In this document: positions 36,207 to 46,865 of the stretch, in pieces | Position numbering within the stretch: position 1 is the first letter of the stretch | Layout of the letters: every line of letters begins with the position of its first letter | Assembly: GCF_051020955.1 (NCBI RefSeq) | Contig: NC_135016.1 | Span: 28,429,131-28,493,130 of the forward strand | Reading direction: 5' to 3' | Source of the DNA: Megalopta genalis | Lineage: Eukaryota > Arthropoda > Insecta > Hymenoptera > Halictidae | Length of the DNA stretch: 64,000 nucleotides | The notes under the pieces: generated by a model | Database searches by the model: none | What the model saw: the letters and a program-made list of their open reading frames with translations, nothing else | Told to the model about the DNA's origin: nothing | Program-made: the position numbers and the translations under genes

Positions 36207-37470
36207 TTGTAACAGTGATACGATCCAATTTATTTAGATTTTGTACACTTTTTTCTACACATTTATTACAATAAGCGTCTTTATGATTTTCATAATTTAC
36301 AAAATTAGTAATCGGCCATTTGATTACAGTGGGTTTAGTGACAAATCGAAATTAAAACCGCACGAACTCGTGAACCGATCCAATATGTTGAATAACCGAG
36401 CAATAAAGACGGATCATCCGCGGGCTAAACAAGTGAAATAGGACGATTCATGGTCGGGCCCGTAGAACGAGAAGCACGACCATCGTGGTGATATTTCTGT
36501 TAGAAAGCTGGCTCGGAGAAGCCGGAAGAGAAACGGCGGCGAGGGAAGAATGAGAACAGTGTTCTGGATCGTGAATTCTAGGGAGACGATCTAGCAGCGC
36601 CTAGAAACAGACTGTTGCGGGCGGTATGGTCGACGGCGAGGAACGGGGGAAGAGAAGTTTTCTCCGGGCGATCTATTCCCCTACCAGAGAAAATAAGTGT
36701 CCTCCTCTCCTTTCTTCCTTTGGCCGTATCGAGAGGATCGCAAACGAATGGAAAATACATGTAGATGTCTGGACGCGATCGCCCCGTAGATTCTTTTTTC
36801 CTCGTGCAAACACGTTCCTCGACGGTATCCCTATTCGAGGATCCCGTTCCAGTGTTGCACAGTTCTCTCTCTCTCACTCTCTCTCACTCACTTTCTCTCG
36901 CCGTCGCTTCCTCTCTTTCGACCGACCCTCGACACGCCGACGACTCTTCCCAGACCCTTTGTATTCCTCGCGCATATCACTTAAGGGTCAGGCACCCTCA
37001 AAATAGATCCGTTTCACGAAATAACACGCGTTGCCACGGACACCCTTCAACGACTGCGCATACCAATGGGACGGCCTCGTTTGGCCCGATCAGAAACCAT
37101 TGACCAGCGAGCGCCGATGCCTCGATAACGCTCTCGCTTTCTCGAGATATCCGATCAGGAAATCGACCAACCGAGGAAAGGCAAAGTGGTCTCCACCCCC
37201 GCGCGCTTTAAAACCCGACGTTTCGTTACCGCCGGCCGCCGCCAAACCGTGCAGGGTGTCCCCCTGTTCGCCCGAACAACTTTTTTCATATTATTCGCGC
37301 AAAGACGACGGATGGAACACGTCGTCGAACCCCGTGCGTCTTCCTTTTCGTCGGCACATTTTTAACGGAAAATGCTATTTTCCGATGCAGCGCGGATCTT
37401 TATGCCATTTATCACACAAATGGATATACCAAACGTACGATGATCAAAACTATAAAAGAATTTCAACACA
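36207..37470. other. No gene seen; partly GC-rich
   Basis: Frames of 99-148 codons (36578-37477) overlap on both strands in a CT-rich, GC-rich region. A CTCTCTCT patch lies at 36863-36900. Nothing recognised. Confidence 0.5.
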
Positions 37471-38668
37471 TTGGTAGATTTTGTGCAATTTATTGAAATT
37501 GTGACAAGGAGAAAGGATATGCATTTATATTTTATGCATTTGTGATAACGATTGATAGAATGCAAAGTGGCGAACACATTTAAACAATTTGAGAGGATTA
37601 TTCTATTACTTTGAATTACATTGGTAGATTTTGTGCAATTTATTGAAATTGTGACAAGGAGAAAGGATATGCATTTATATTTTATGCATTTGTGATAACG
37701 ATTGATAAAATGCAAAGTGGCGAACATATTTAAACAATTTGAAAATATTATTCTATTACTTTGAATTACATTGGTAGATTTTTGGCAATTTATTGAAATT
37801 GTTACAAGAAGAAAGGACATGCATTTATATTTTATGCATTTGTGATAACGATTGATAAAATGCAAAGTGGCGAACATATTTAAACAATTTGAAAATATTA
37901 TTCTATTACTTTGAATTACATTGGTAGATTTTTGGCAATTTATTGAAATTGTTACAAGAAGAAAGGATATGCATTTATATTTTATGCATTTGTGATAACG
38001 ATTGATAAAATGCAAAGTGGTGAACATATTTAAACAATTTGGAAATATTATTCTATTACTTTGAATTACATTGGTAGATTTTTGGCAATTTATTGAAATT
38101 GTTACAAGAAGAAAGGATATGCATTTATATTTTATGCATTTGTGATAACGATTGATAAAATGCAAAGTGGTGAACATATTTAAACAATTTGGAAATATTA
38201 TTCTATTACTTTGAATTACATTGGTAGATTTTTGGCAATTTATTGAAATTGTTACAAGAAGAAAGGATATGCATTTATATTTTATGCATTTGTGATAACG
38301 ATTGATAAAATACAAAGTGGCGAACACATTTAAACAATTTGAAAATATTATTCTATTACTTTGAATTACATTGGTAGATTTTTGGCAATTTATTGAAATT
38401 GTTAAAAGAAGAAAGGACATGCATTTATATTTTATGCATTTGTGATAACGATTGATAAAATACAAAGTGGCGAACACATTTAAACAATTTGAAAATATTA
38501 TTCTATTACTTTGAATTACATTGGTAGATTTTGTGCAATTTATTGAAATTGTGACAAGGAGAAAGGACATGCATTTATATTTTATGCATTTGTGATAACG
38601 ATTGATAAAATGCAAAGTGGCGAACACTTTTAAACAATTTGAAAATATTATTCTATTACTTTAAATTC
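37471..38668. repeat. Satellite-like array, 150-bp unit x8
   Basis: TTGGTAGATTTT begins a unit every 150 bp (37471, 37621, 37771, 37921, 38071, 38221, 38371, 38521) with no indel among eight units despite several substitutions. Because 150 is a multiple of three, the minus strand stays open for 421 codons (37362-38627), giving a 50-residue repeating translation (RYHKCIKYKC...SFLL). The frame has no ATG near its start and no recognisable domain. I annotate it as satellite DNA. Each unit has the inverted pair ATGCATTTATATTTTATGCA. Confidence 0.96.
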
Positions 38669-38889
38669 GTTAGAATGATCAACAAAAGGAATCAAAAGAG
38701 AAGATTGTGATCTTTTGATGAAGCGAAAGTGATCGAAATAAAGTCTATGTAGTTTCAACAACTTGCAACGAACGAACAAAATTTTTCTATCGCATAAAAC
38801 TCCGCGATCTAGTGATCTAGTGCACAATGTTACGAATATTTGAACAACAAGAAACAATGGAGCGATGGGTCAAGGAAGAGCCAACACGC

Positions 38890-39137
38890 TTAATCCCTTG
38901 ACATACCATTTTCTTCGCAGTTACTGCGATTAGAAATTATTCGATTGCAATAATTTCTTAGAAGGGAAAGAAAATTGATGCTTATTGTGTGTGTGTGCCT
39001 GAATTTACTTGAATGCTTAAATATTGATGACAAGAGATTAGAATTTGATTCCAATTTTAAAGGACAGAATATTCAACAAATTATTACTAGAAATTTTCAT
39101 GTCGAGTCGGACTCGTCATAGTACGGCAAAGGGTGAA
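38890..39137. mobile_element. TTAA-type piggyBac-like MITE, family F (copy 2)
   Basis: TTAATCCCTTGACATACC at 38890 faces a reversed end TTCACCCTTTGCCGTAC at 39137, where TTAA has become TTCA. An inverted repeat CGAGTCGGACTCG lies at 39103-39115 inside the right end. Related to 24638-24852. Confidence 0.62.
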
Positions 39138-39365
39138 ACAATGAAAAGAAATATTGGCTAACAAATTGCGATCTTTTAATAAAGCGAAAATCGCTTTCTT
39201 GTGATCCAGAATTTAACATGGGCCATGAATACGTGGAAATCCATAATCTTTGGTCCATCGTGTTTTACGCGCGCGTTGCAGTCTCTCGGCGAATCATTCG
39301 TTTCTCATCGTCTAAAAAATCTGTTTAACAGAATATTTGAATTTCTGCTTCGTTACGAAAAATTC

Positions 39366-39563
39366 TCTCTAATTGACGCTCAGATTGTCCACAAAAATGG
39401 ACAATTTTGGAAAAGGAGATACGATTGTTCGAGCCTTGTGGGTCATTTTTTTATGCTTATCGATTATCAACAACTATAAAAACGAGTTGCAAGGCTCGAA
39501 TAATCGTATCTCTTCTTCCCAAATTGTCCATTTTTGTGTGCAATCTGACTGTCAGTTAGTAAT
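39366..39563. mobile_element. Palindromic MITE, CAGTAATGTCTCCC family, ends eroded
   Basis: Both arms are present (TCTCTCTAATTGACGCTCAG ... CTGTCAGTTAG), but the CAGTAATG left end is missing and the right end is shortened. It belongs to the inverted copy of the 6604-7476 segment. Confidence 0.85.
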
Positions 39564-39756
39564 GTAATTGGTTTTAGACTCGACAATGACTAAAATGCTT
39601 CTTTTTAATTTTCTTATTACTTTAAGTGACAAAAACAAATGAAAAACTCCCGTAACTTTTTTATCTGAGCCAATACTGCTGTCCATAATTGAAACGTCCT
39701 ATCTGCTAATTTGTCATTGTGCAGGCTGATTGAAAATATTCTATATACTTCATTGA

Positions 39757-39760
<4 letters not shown>

Positions 39761-39795
<35 letters not shown>
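39761..39795. repeat. (CT)n microsatellite
   Basis: Uninterrupted CT dinucleotides, about 35 bp, at the homologous place of the inverted segment. Confidence 0.97.
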
Positions 39796-39796
<1 letters not shown>

Positions 39797-39835
39797 AATA
39801 TATATGTAATTTCATTTATTTGTTTTCACTCATTT

Positions 39836-40008
39836 GAGAATTGCGGATTATATGCATTTACGGCAAAAAAATGAGTAGCTGAAATATAAAATTCTGAGAA
39901 CGTAAGAAATCAAAATTATGAAAAGAAACGATTTATCTTTATTTCATTTCCGTTTCTTACGATGTGTGTCCCGGAACATTTTTATTTTGCATAAGGATCC
40001 GCAGTTCT
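39836..40008. mobile_element. MITE, CTAGACTGCGGATT family, inverted copy of 6604-6775
   Basis: AGAATTGCGGATTATATGC on the left and GCATAAGGATCCGCAGTTCT on the right. It aligns along its full length with the reverse complement of 6604-6775. Confidence 0.8.
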
Positions 40009-40106
40009 AGCGTCAGTAAGAGAGAAATTACTGTACACAGGAAATTCTGTGGAATTGTATGCCTGAGCTCGGCTCCCGAAGCATTTCCATGACTTTTCAT
40101 AAGAAA

Positions 40107-40274
40107 GTCTTTTCGGCTGGCAAGAAAGTATTTTCGGCTGGCATGAAAGTATTTTCGGTTGGCAAGAAAGTTTTTTCGGTTGGCAAGAAAATATTTTCGG
40201 TTGGCATGAAAGTACTTTCGGTTGGCAAGAAAGTATTTTCGGCTGGCAAGAAAGTATTTTCGGCTGGCAAGAAA
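40107..40274. repeat. 21-bp tandem repeat x8
   Basis: Units of the form GTATTTTCGGCTGGCAAGAAA are repeated eight times with substitutions only. The unit is seven codons long, so both strands stay open (VFSVGKK on plus, CQPKILS on minus). No protein function is implied. Confidence 0.95.
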
Positions 40275-40814
40275 ATATAACGTTCGAATCGTAGGAGCTA
40301 CTTCCCTCGCGACTGCCCCGCGACTTTCTTCCGGTGACCGTGCGGAATTTTACGCGCCGAGCAAAGGATCGAGTACGCACGCTCCCGTAAACGGGTTTCA
40401 CGAGATCGCGAAACTTTCGAACTTGCCGAGTTCGGGTTCAATTATCAGCCGGCGTAATTCCGGATGGACTATTACGTTGTTATTTGGAAGAAAGGATATG
40501 AGTTCTGGGAGGAAAGCGGTTCGGCGCTGTTTTTATTCTGTTTGCTTATTTGAATGCATGGGGTTCGCCGAGTCAGCCGTTCCGCGCTGTTTCTAGAGGA
40601 TGATATTAGAACCCGTGTATACTTTCTTTGTAAAGGAAAAAGACGCGTGGTTTCGCTGACCAATTTTGCCTTTCTTTCATTTTGTCAAGAAATAGAAAAA
40701 TGTTCGAGTGAACTGGTGCGTTATAGATATATCTTTTTAAAATATTATTCATACACTTCGTTATTAGAAAAAACCCGCGTTTTAACTGAATAATCAAAGA
40801 CTTTTTGGGAACAT
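40275..40814. other. No gene seen
   Basis: GC-rich then AT-rich, short frames only (up to 124 codons, mostly from the repeat), unrecognised. Confidence 0.5.
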
Positions 40815-41169
40815 AGTTGTGTGGTTTAATAGGTTAGGATCGAGTCATTATAATTTTAACGAATCGCTAGCTAGATTAGGAATAATCGATAGCCTAAACT
40901 GCCACTGTGATGCTCCAATTCGAGGTATTAATCATATTTTATGGCAGTGTCCTAAATACAGGAATGAAAGACGGGTGCTACGTAGGAACTCAGTTAATAA
41001 TATCCAATTAAATTGCAAGCTATCCTATGATACATATAAAGATTATTAATACGTCAAAGATTAAGAAACTTAAAATTAACAATGACTTTTTGAATAAATG
41101 CAATATTAGGCCATCAAATCTTTTCACGAATGCTATAGTAGCGTGTAAGTACAAGAAAGCTCCTATTTA
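40815..41169 (+). pseudogene. Non-LTR retrotransposon ORF2, 3' end fragment
   Basis: The frame from about 40819 reads RLGSSHYNFNESLARLGI, then a cysteine-histidine motif with C-x-C, HILW and QCP (CHCDAP...NHILWQCPKYRNER). This is the C-terminal zinc-knuckle-like block after the RNase H region in many insect non-LTR retrotransposons. The frame ends at 41049; a shifted continuation up to a stop at 41169 (CKYKKAPI) looks like the rest of the tail. Only about 115 residues of a roughly 1000-residue polyprotein remain, with at least one frameshift. 5' truncation is usual for LINEs. Confidence 0.85.
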
Positions 41170-42010
41170 GATATAAGATATTGTATTGTAATACTTTGTT
41201 GTTTTTTTACATGGTTTATGCATCGGAGACGATCTAAAGATTTTGCATAAATTTCAAAAGAAAAGGAAACTTCGATATTAAAATATATATGAAATACAGA
41301 AAGTATACATTCATAGGATCGTTCGTCTAGCTTTTATGGTGTTACATAAATTCTTAAAATTGATTCATCCTAAAAATGAAGTTTTACAGATTTAAGGGTT
41401 CCGAAGCTAAATCTTTCACTCCTCGATCGAAAATTGATTTTTTAAGAACTCCTGGTAGAGTGAGAAAAACGACGATAAGATTTACATTCTGCGTCCAAAG
41501 AACCATGAAAATCGAGACAGAAAATTGCTCTGGAACATAATTATTTAAATCGTTTAAAGAGAAGAATAAAAACTCCTGTTTCATCGTTAGTCAGAGCCTC
41601 CGAGTATCGTAAAACGAGAGCAGCCAGCCACCCGAAATTTCGGCGGACAAATTGAATCGCAGACTGAAGAATAATCTGTCGCGTTGTCGATCTACGGATC
41701 GTGTAATTCACGAGTCGGAACGCGAACGCGAACGGTCACGTCAGTAGCAGCTCGCGGTCGGCGGTCAGCCGCAGCGGATACGGTCGAGCAGCGGTCTGAC
41801 CGAGGAACGGGAGACGTCGAGGCGCTAATCCGGCGCAAAGTCCGCAGGGAATGAGAAAAAGGCGTCCGGCCGCTCATGACAAATAAGCTCTGATTTAATT
41901 TTCGCTCGACCGAGTCGCGCTGTGTCGTCGCCTCGAACTCGTTGCCGTAGATTAGCCTTAATGTCGCCGTGGGAAAAGGAGACGGAACGGAACGAAAAAA
42001 GAAGCGCTGC

Positions 42011-42015
<5 letters not shown>
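41170..42015. other. No gene seen
   Basis: AT-rich, then GC-rich from 41590. Nothing recognised on either strand. Confidence 0.5.
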
Positions 42016-42058
<43 letters not shown>

Positions 42059-42077
42059 AGAAAAGAACGGGACACGG

Positions 42078-42114
<37 letters not shown>

Positions 42115-42133
42115 AGAAAAGAACGGGACACGG

Positions 42134-42167
<34 letters not shown>

Positions 42168-42250
42168 GAAAAGAACGGGACACGGTGGAGAGAGAGAGTG
42201 AGAGAGAGAGAGAGAGACCGAGAAAAGAACGGGACACGGCGGAGAGAGGA
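42016..42250. repeat. Compound (GA)n minisatellite
   Basis: Four or more units alternate a GA tract of variable length with GAAAAGAACGGGACACGG. The minus-strand frames of up to 197 codons (41692-42512) are LSLSLS-type translations of it. Confidence 0.95.
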
Positions 42251-43045
42251 TGGGAGGGAAGGAAAGGAGAGAGATGGACCAACAATAGGATGGAGGAGGA
42301 AGACGGCGGAGCGGGCGAGGGGGGAATAGAGTGAAAATAAGATGAGAAAAAGGAGTGGAGAGGAGAGGAGAGGAGTTGGGTGGGACATAGTTATTAATTA
42401 ATCCCGGCTCTCTTCTGGATGCCCGGCACGGCAGCCGCAAAATAAAGCTCCCAGCATAAAGAGCTTTACTTCCTGCGGGCATGAAACAATTATCGCCATC
42501 CGCCGTGAGCACAAAGAAGAAAGCTAAAGAAGAAGGGACGCCCGGCTACAAGCGGGACGCCGGCGAAGGGGGGTGGGACCAGCGTGATTATACGCGGAGT
42601 CCGGCTTCGCGACGATCAAAGGGATCCGCCGGTGTGGTCGTCGCTAATCGCAAGCTTTTACGTAATAGCCGCACTCCACCCCCGCTCCGGCCTCGAGCGC
42701 TCAAACCACCGTCGATCGGACCCGTCTAGTTTTTACAGGGGCGACGAGCGCCAGTGTCGGCAAGATAAATTTTAGACTCTTTTGTCAAACACTTTTCCGC
42801 TCGTTCGCCCGGAAAATCCAGCCCCGGGGTAATTAAGGATTTTATAATTACGACGCGAACGATTGACGCGCGCAGCCTAGTTCTCGCTTTTCGACCACTT
42901 CTCGCGTTATCTGTTTAGCGACTGCGACTTAACTCCGTTAATTTCACTCGAATGTCGACGTGACGACAACGTCGTAACCGTGTTCTATCGCAAAAGTTGC
43001 ATACGTAATTATTAGATTACGTTCATGATTACGTGCATAACGCAA

Positions 43046-43049
<4 letters not shown>
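42251..43049. other. No gene seen; purine-rich then GC-rich
   Basis: GGAGAGGAGAGG runs near 42355-42375, otherwise GC-rich sequence without recognised frames. Confidence 0.5.

Positions 43050-43100
<51 letters not shown>
43050..43100. repeat. (GT)n microsatellite
   Basis: Uninterrupted TG dinucleotides over about 50 bp. Confidence 0.98.
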
Positions 43101-43101
<1 letters not shown>

Positions 43102-43710
43102 CAGGTATTGTTCACTTTTTCCCATCATTTAGGTTCTTAATAAGCGATCTAATTCACCGGGGAATATGTTCATAGTATTTTAGAAATTCCTCGTCTGCGA
43201 TGGGTTAATTAATTATTTAATCTATTAATTAATTAAAAAGTTGGTTTATTTATTTAGTTTATTTATACATGTACGGGCAAATGTCAGTTTTTACAATAAA
43301 GAACAAAAACTGATATTGATATTTATATATTAATCGGACAAGTTGAATTGAAAAAATTGAGATTTAAAAATACATTCTTCGGTTTATATATTGATTTTAG
43401 GGGGAATATTAATTTGTGCTTGGCGGTGTTGGAATTATTAACAAAGCTTCTCTAGTACAATCGGTTGTGAAATAAATTTGTAATGGTTCGATTAACCTTG
43501 ACACTCTATACAAACTGTTGAACTACCTTATTTACATGGTTAAAAGTTTTATTATACAGCGAAATTCTAGAGATTTCATTTTTTCATGTAATTAATAATG
43601 ATTGTATATAAAGATATAAATACCGTGTTACAGAGGTTCGTTTGGTTTTCCTAAAATCAGTGTTATTTAAATACGAAAATCGACAAGGGTAAGTTACCCT
43701 TATACGTCAC
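43101..43710. other. No gene seen
   Basis: AT-rich, no frames of note. Confidence 0.6.
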
Positions 43711-43814
43711 AGCGCCACCTAACCACGGAGGGTTGTATTTTTCCGTACTACCCCTCGATCGATTAACCAATCCTCCAACAGATGGCGCTGTTAAAGCAGA
43801 ATTCGATGGCGCCA
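43711..43814. promoter_or_regulatory. Cluster of CTCF-like motifs
   Basis: AGCGCCACCT (43711-43720) is the reverse of AGGTGGCGCT, and CCAACAGATGGCGCTG (43775-43790) is a close match to the conserved CTCF core CCANNAGRTGGCGC in the opposite orientation. A third, weaker GATGGCGCC is at 43806-43814. Arthropods have a CTCF orthologue with a similar core. Occupancy is unproven, and the element lies in otherwise featureless DNA. Confidence 0.45.
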
Positions 43815-44169
43815 GTGTAGAGAGGCTGAGTGTGCGAAAACTAACCGACGGCAACCGTTTTTACCGACCATTTTCTGGTCCTCGTCTCCGATAGATTATC
43901 CAGCTTCCGCTGCGTCCGATAAGTGCTACCTTTATCTACTTAGGCCAATAATTCGCAGCATCCCTCACAGAGATACGTCATTTTATCGTATTTTCAAATT
44001 AACCACTGATAAATTGGATAAACGGATATTACCGTCACGGAAGTTCGCATAAATAAAATGATCAATATTCGGCAAACGTAACATTTATTTACCGGGTATG
44101 AAAATGAATAAAACTCCGATTTCGATACTTTTAGGAACAGGAGCTTTGAATTTGGAATATTTTGAAGTA
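43815..44169. other. No gene seen
   Basis: Mixed composition, short frames only. Confidence 0.55.
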
Positions 44170-44732
44170 TTAGGTCTACCGGAAAGTTCTGTCCGTTTTT
44201 GAATCGAAGTATAACACAATTTTCATACATTTAATAATATTTATTGTAGAATATACTTTCCATCGTTACTTACGACTTCTTGCCAGCATGATGGCAACTT
44301 GTAAATGCCATTTTTAAAAAATGATTTATTTTTAGAGGCGAAGAACTCGACTAGTGCTTGGTTGACATCAGCTTCAGTTTTGAATTTTTTTTCCTGTAAA
44401 AAGTTTTGCAAAGGGAGAAACAAGTGATAATCGGAGGGTGCTAGGTCTGGGGAGTATGGTGGATGCGACAGAATTTCCCAGTCTAGCTCTGCGATTTTCT
44501 GACGAGTCGCCAAAGCAGCATGTGGTCTGGCGTTATCATCGGTGGCCATGTTTTCACGATCGCGTCTCACTTAATAATGACACGAGACATCTTTGTTTCA
44601 GTTTATTTAGGAGAGTACATGTGTGTAAATGCAATGATAAAGAGAGATAGTCATATATGTCTCAAATCAACATGTGCATACGGATTGAAACTTGAAGTGA
44701 CACTATCGGACAGAACTTTCCGGTAGACCTAA
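44170..44732 (-). mobile_element. Internally deleted mariner element
   Basis: The ends are TTAGGTCTACCGGAAAGTTC at 44170 and its reverse complement ending at 44732, with TA on both sides (44168-44169, 44733-44734). At 563 bp it lacks more than half of a mariner. Its ends differ from those of the elements at 10722 and 52487, so it belongs to a separate lineage. Confidence 0.95.
44241..44549 (-). pseudogene. Mariner transposase, C-terminal half
   Basis: From an ATG at 44549 the frame reads MATDDNARPHAALATRQK and continues 102 codons. It keeps the second catalytic aspartate (DNARPH) and the third (PDLAPSDYHLF), separated by 34 residues, the D,D34D spacing that defines mariner. The last residues, VSNDGKYILQ, form the usual end. 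The first aspartate and the whole DNA-binding domain are missing, so it cannot catalyse transposition. The reading frame itself has no internal stop, which suggests a fairly recent deletion. Confidence 0.93.
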
Positions 44733-44734
44733 TA

Positions 44735-46158
44735 TTTTAGCACAGTAAAGTTCTATTTTGATGTCTACTTACTGAAATGTATTTTTGTCGACTCGCGGCA
44801 ACAATCGTTTAAAAAAGGAACGGATCAACAACATCGCGTGTTCATCGATTTTCCAAAGACGAAATTGAAGTTCTTATTCCGGGAGTTTATGGATACCGGC
44901 GGAATTTTTATGGAAATCGTCCGATATATTACTCGGAGAACGGCGAACCCCTAAGATATTCACGGTCAATTTTATGTGATTATTTTGATAGTTATCAGCC
45001 GTATACGTCCATTTATGCGCCGTAATGTCGGGTCACCAGCGAATATCCGTTTCGAGGTCAATTTCGAATGGGGGTCGCGACGACTCATATCATTCGAAAT
45101 CGAAATAGGACACGTGTCCAGCAAACCATACCCCGAGACAATCGCCGCTGCAATCTGCGACGTGACCCCTCTATCTTCCCGACTACACTTTAATACGACC
45201 ATTTCCATTTGTACTCCCAAGATTTGAAATATCCGCGCAACCTGTTCCACATGTTATCTCCGGAGGCCACCGCAGGAGATCTGAATTTTCAGATTCCATC
45301 CGAGCCTTTTTGCATGTACACTCGAACTACGTATAGGGTGTATATTTTATCCTGCACACTCAAATGTCTTCCTTATTTGTGCTGACGTGAAAAAATGTGC
45401 CAGAACATCTTTGTTTAGTTCTCGAAGCTAAGAATATTATGCTTCGTGTTCCTCTTCTCTCAAGGTTATATATTTTTTTATCATTTTTTTTTATCATTTT
45501 TTTTCATTTTTTTCGCTATTTTGTGCACATTAACCCCGATTTTTTCAAATGCAACACTGTGGTGCACGTCGAGACGAATTCAACGATGATCTGACATTGT
45601 GCCCTTTAAATGACCTTGAATAGAATAACCACGTTAATTTGAAGGCAATCGAGAAATTTAGAAAATTTGGTTTTAGGTAATATATGTATTTATACTACAA
45701 TGCTTTCGACAACCTTCGATGCTTGGGCAAAATTACCATGAGAGAGAGATAAAACCATGAACCATAATATACAAAGTATATAAATAAACATAGTTGTCCT
45801 GAAACATCTTTTTATATCAGCAAAAATAACGAAGACATTTGAATATGCAGGATAAAGTAAGTATCCTCTGTGTATGTATCAAACCTGCGCTATCCAGAGA
45901 TCTGATTCATAGTGCAGAACCCTTTTAGGAACAGTTCGAGATCCACCGTAACCTAGTTCCACCTTCGTTTTATTCGACTGCAGAACAAATCTTCCTAACA
46001 GCCAATTATCTCGTCTGCGAGTCTTTCTGTGGTTATCTATTTAAGCCAAAAATGAATCGAAGCGATTTAAGATATAGTAGTTAAATTATAATAATTAAAG
46101 AGAATCTGTTGCGACGGCAACACCGAAGGTCGAACGTCCCTGGCCATCCCTTGAGCAA
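44735..46158. other. No gene seen
   Basis: Mixed AT-rich DNA. T-rich runs near 45470-45510. Overlapping frames at 44972-45250 on both strands are unrecognised. Confidence 0.55.
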
Positions 46159-46486
46159 TTAACACTTTATCGACCGCTAGCCTATTTATCGGCTTTTCGA
46201 TTGCCAATGCTTATCGACCGATAGCCTATTAATCGACTTTTAGCTATCGACGGTTTTCGCTTCTTTACTGTTTTGTTAGTAGCTGACCTCCTGTATGCTG
46301 ACCTCCCCATATCCTTGTGAATTATAATTATAATAATTATATTATTATTTATTATTATTTTTAAAGGAATAAGCACAACACAATGAATAGCGAAAATTTA
46401 GCCGGTACTGGGAGCAAATGCGCGCGCGACTAAGCCAGTCCTTACTGAGTGGCAGCCTCAACCACGACCGGACGATAAAGTGTTAA
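46159..46486. mobile_element. TTAA-bounded piggyBac-like MITE, family H (copy 1)
   Basis: TTAACACTTTATCG at both ends, with TTAA at 46159-46162 and 46483-46486. Inside the left end a longer word, TATCGACCGATAGCCTATT, is repeated (first copy with C for A). A 64-codon minus-strand frame (46182-46376) is also present in copy 2, but it spans an A/T run and subterminal repeats, so I do not call it a gene. Confidence 0.88.
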
Positions 46487-46508
46487 GCGATACCTTCGAC
46501 AGTAAAAA

Positions 46509-46865
46509 ATGCACCCAAACGAAAATACCCTTCGACCCGACGAACGGACAACACGACTCATAAATTCCATATTTCCCAAAACGGAAAATTTACAACCCGA
46601 ACTTTCGAACAGTTTCCCACTCCTCAAGTTCCTTCCGACACACCCATCTCCAATCAAAAACGCTTCATTTCCTCCACCAAAACCCACCATACACCAATCA
46701 ACAGAACGGCTAGAACCACCAGAATTGTTAGAACCACCAGAATTGTTAGAACCACCAGAATTGTTAGAACCACCAGAACTGTTAGAACTCCCAGAATTGT
46801 CAGAACCACCAGAACGGCTAGAACCACCAGAACTGTTAGAACGGTCAGAACTCGTAGAACTCTAA
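46509..46865 (+). CDS. Unrecognised 118-codon ORF with hexapeptide repeat
   Basis: ATG at 46509 lies just after a stop and 22 bp beyond a TTAA element. The first 60 residues are of mixed composition (MHPNENTLRPDERTTRLINS ...), followed by LEPPEL-type hexapeptides encoded by an 18-bp tandem repeat (46709-46861, about nine units with in-frame variants such as LELPEL and SEPPER). No known domain, signal peptide or membrane segment. It may be a gag-like or host repeat protein fragment, or simply an open minisatellite. No splice or promoter context supports expression. Confidence 0.2.
   Translation: MHPNENTLRPDERTTRLINSIFPKTENLQPELSNSFPLLKFLPTHPSPIKNASFPPPKPTIHQSTERLEPPELLEPPELLEPPELLEPPELLELPELSEPPERLEPPELLERSELVEL
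46709..46861. repeat. 18-bp tandem repeat
   Basis: GAACCACCAGAATTGTTA units, about nine copies, with substitutions but no length change. Confidence 0.92.

Noticed and set aside
27688..38668. CRISPR-like appearance of direct repeats
   Set aside because: Units are contiguous tandem repeats without unique spacers, and the genome is eukaryotic.
41692..42512. Minus-strand frames of 184-197 codons
   Set aside because: They are LSLSLS translations of a (GA)n minisatellite and stay open in three registers, so they carry no coding evidence.
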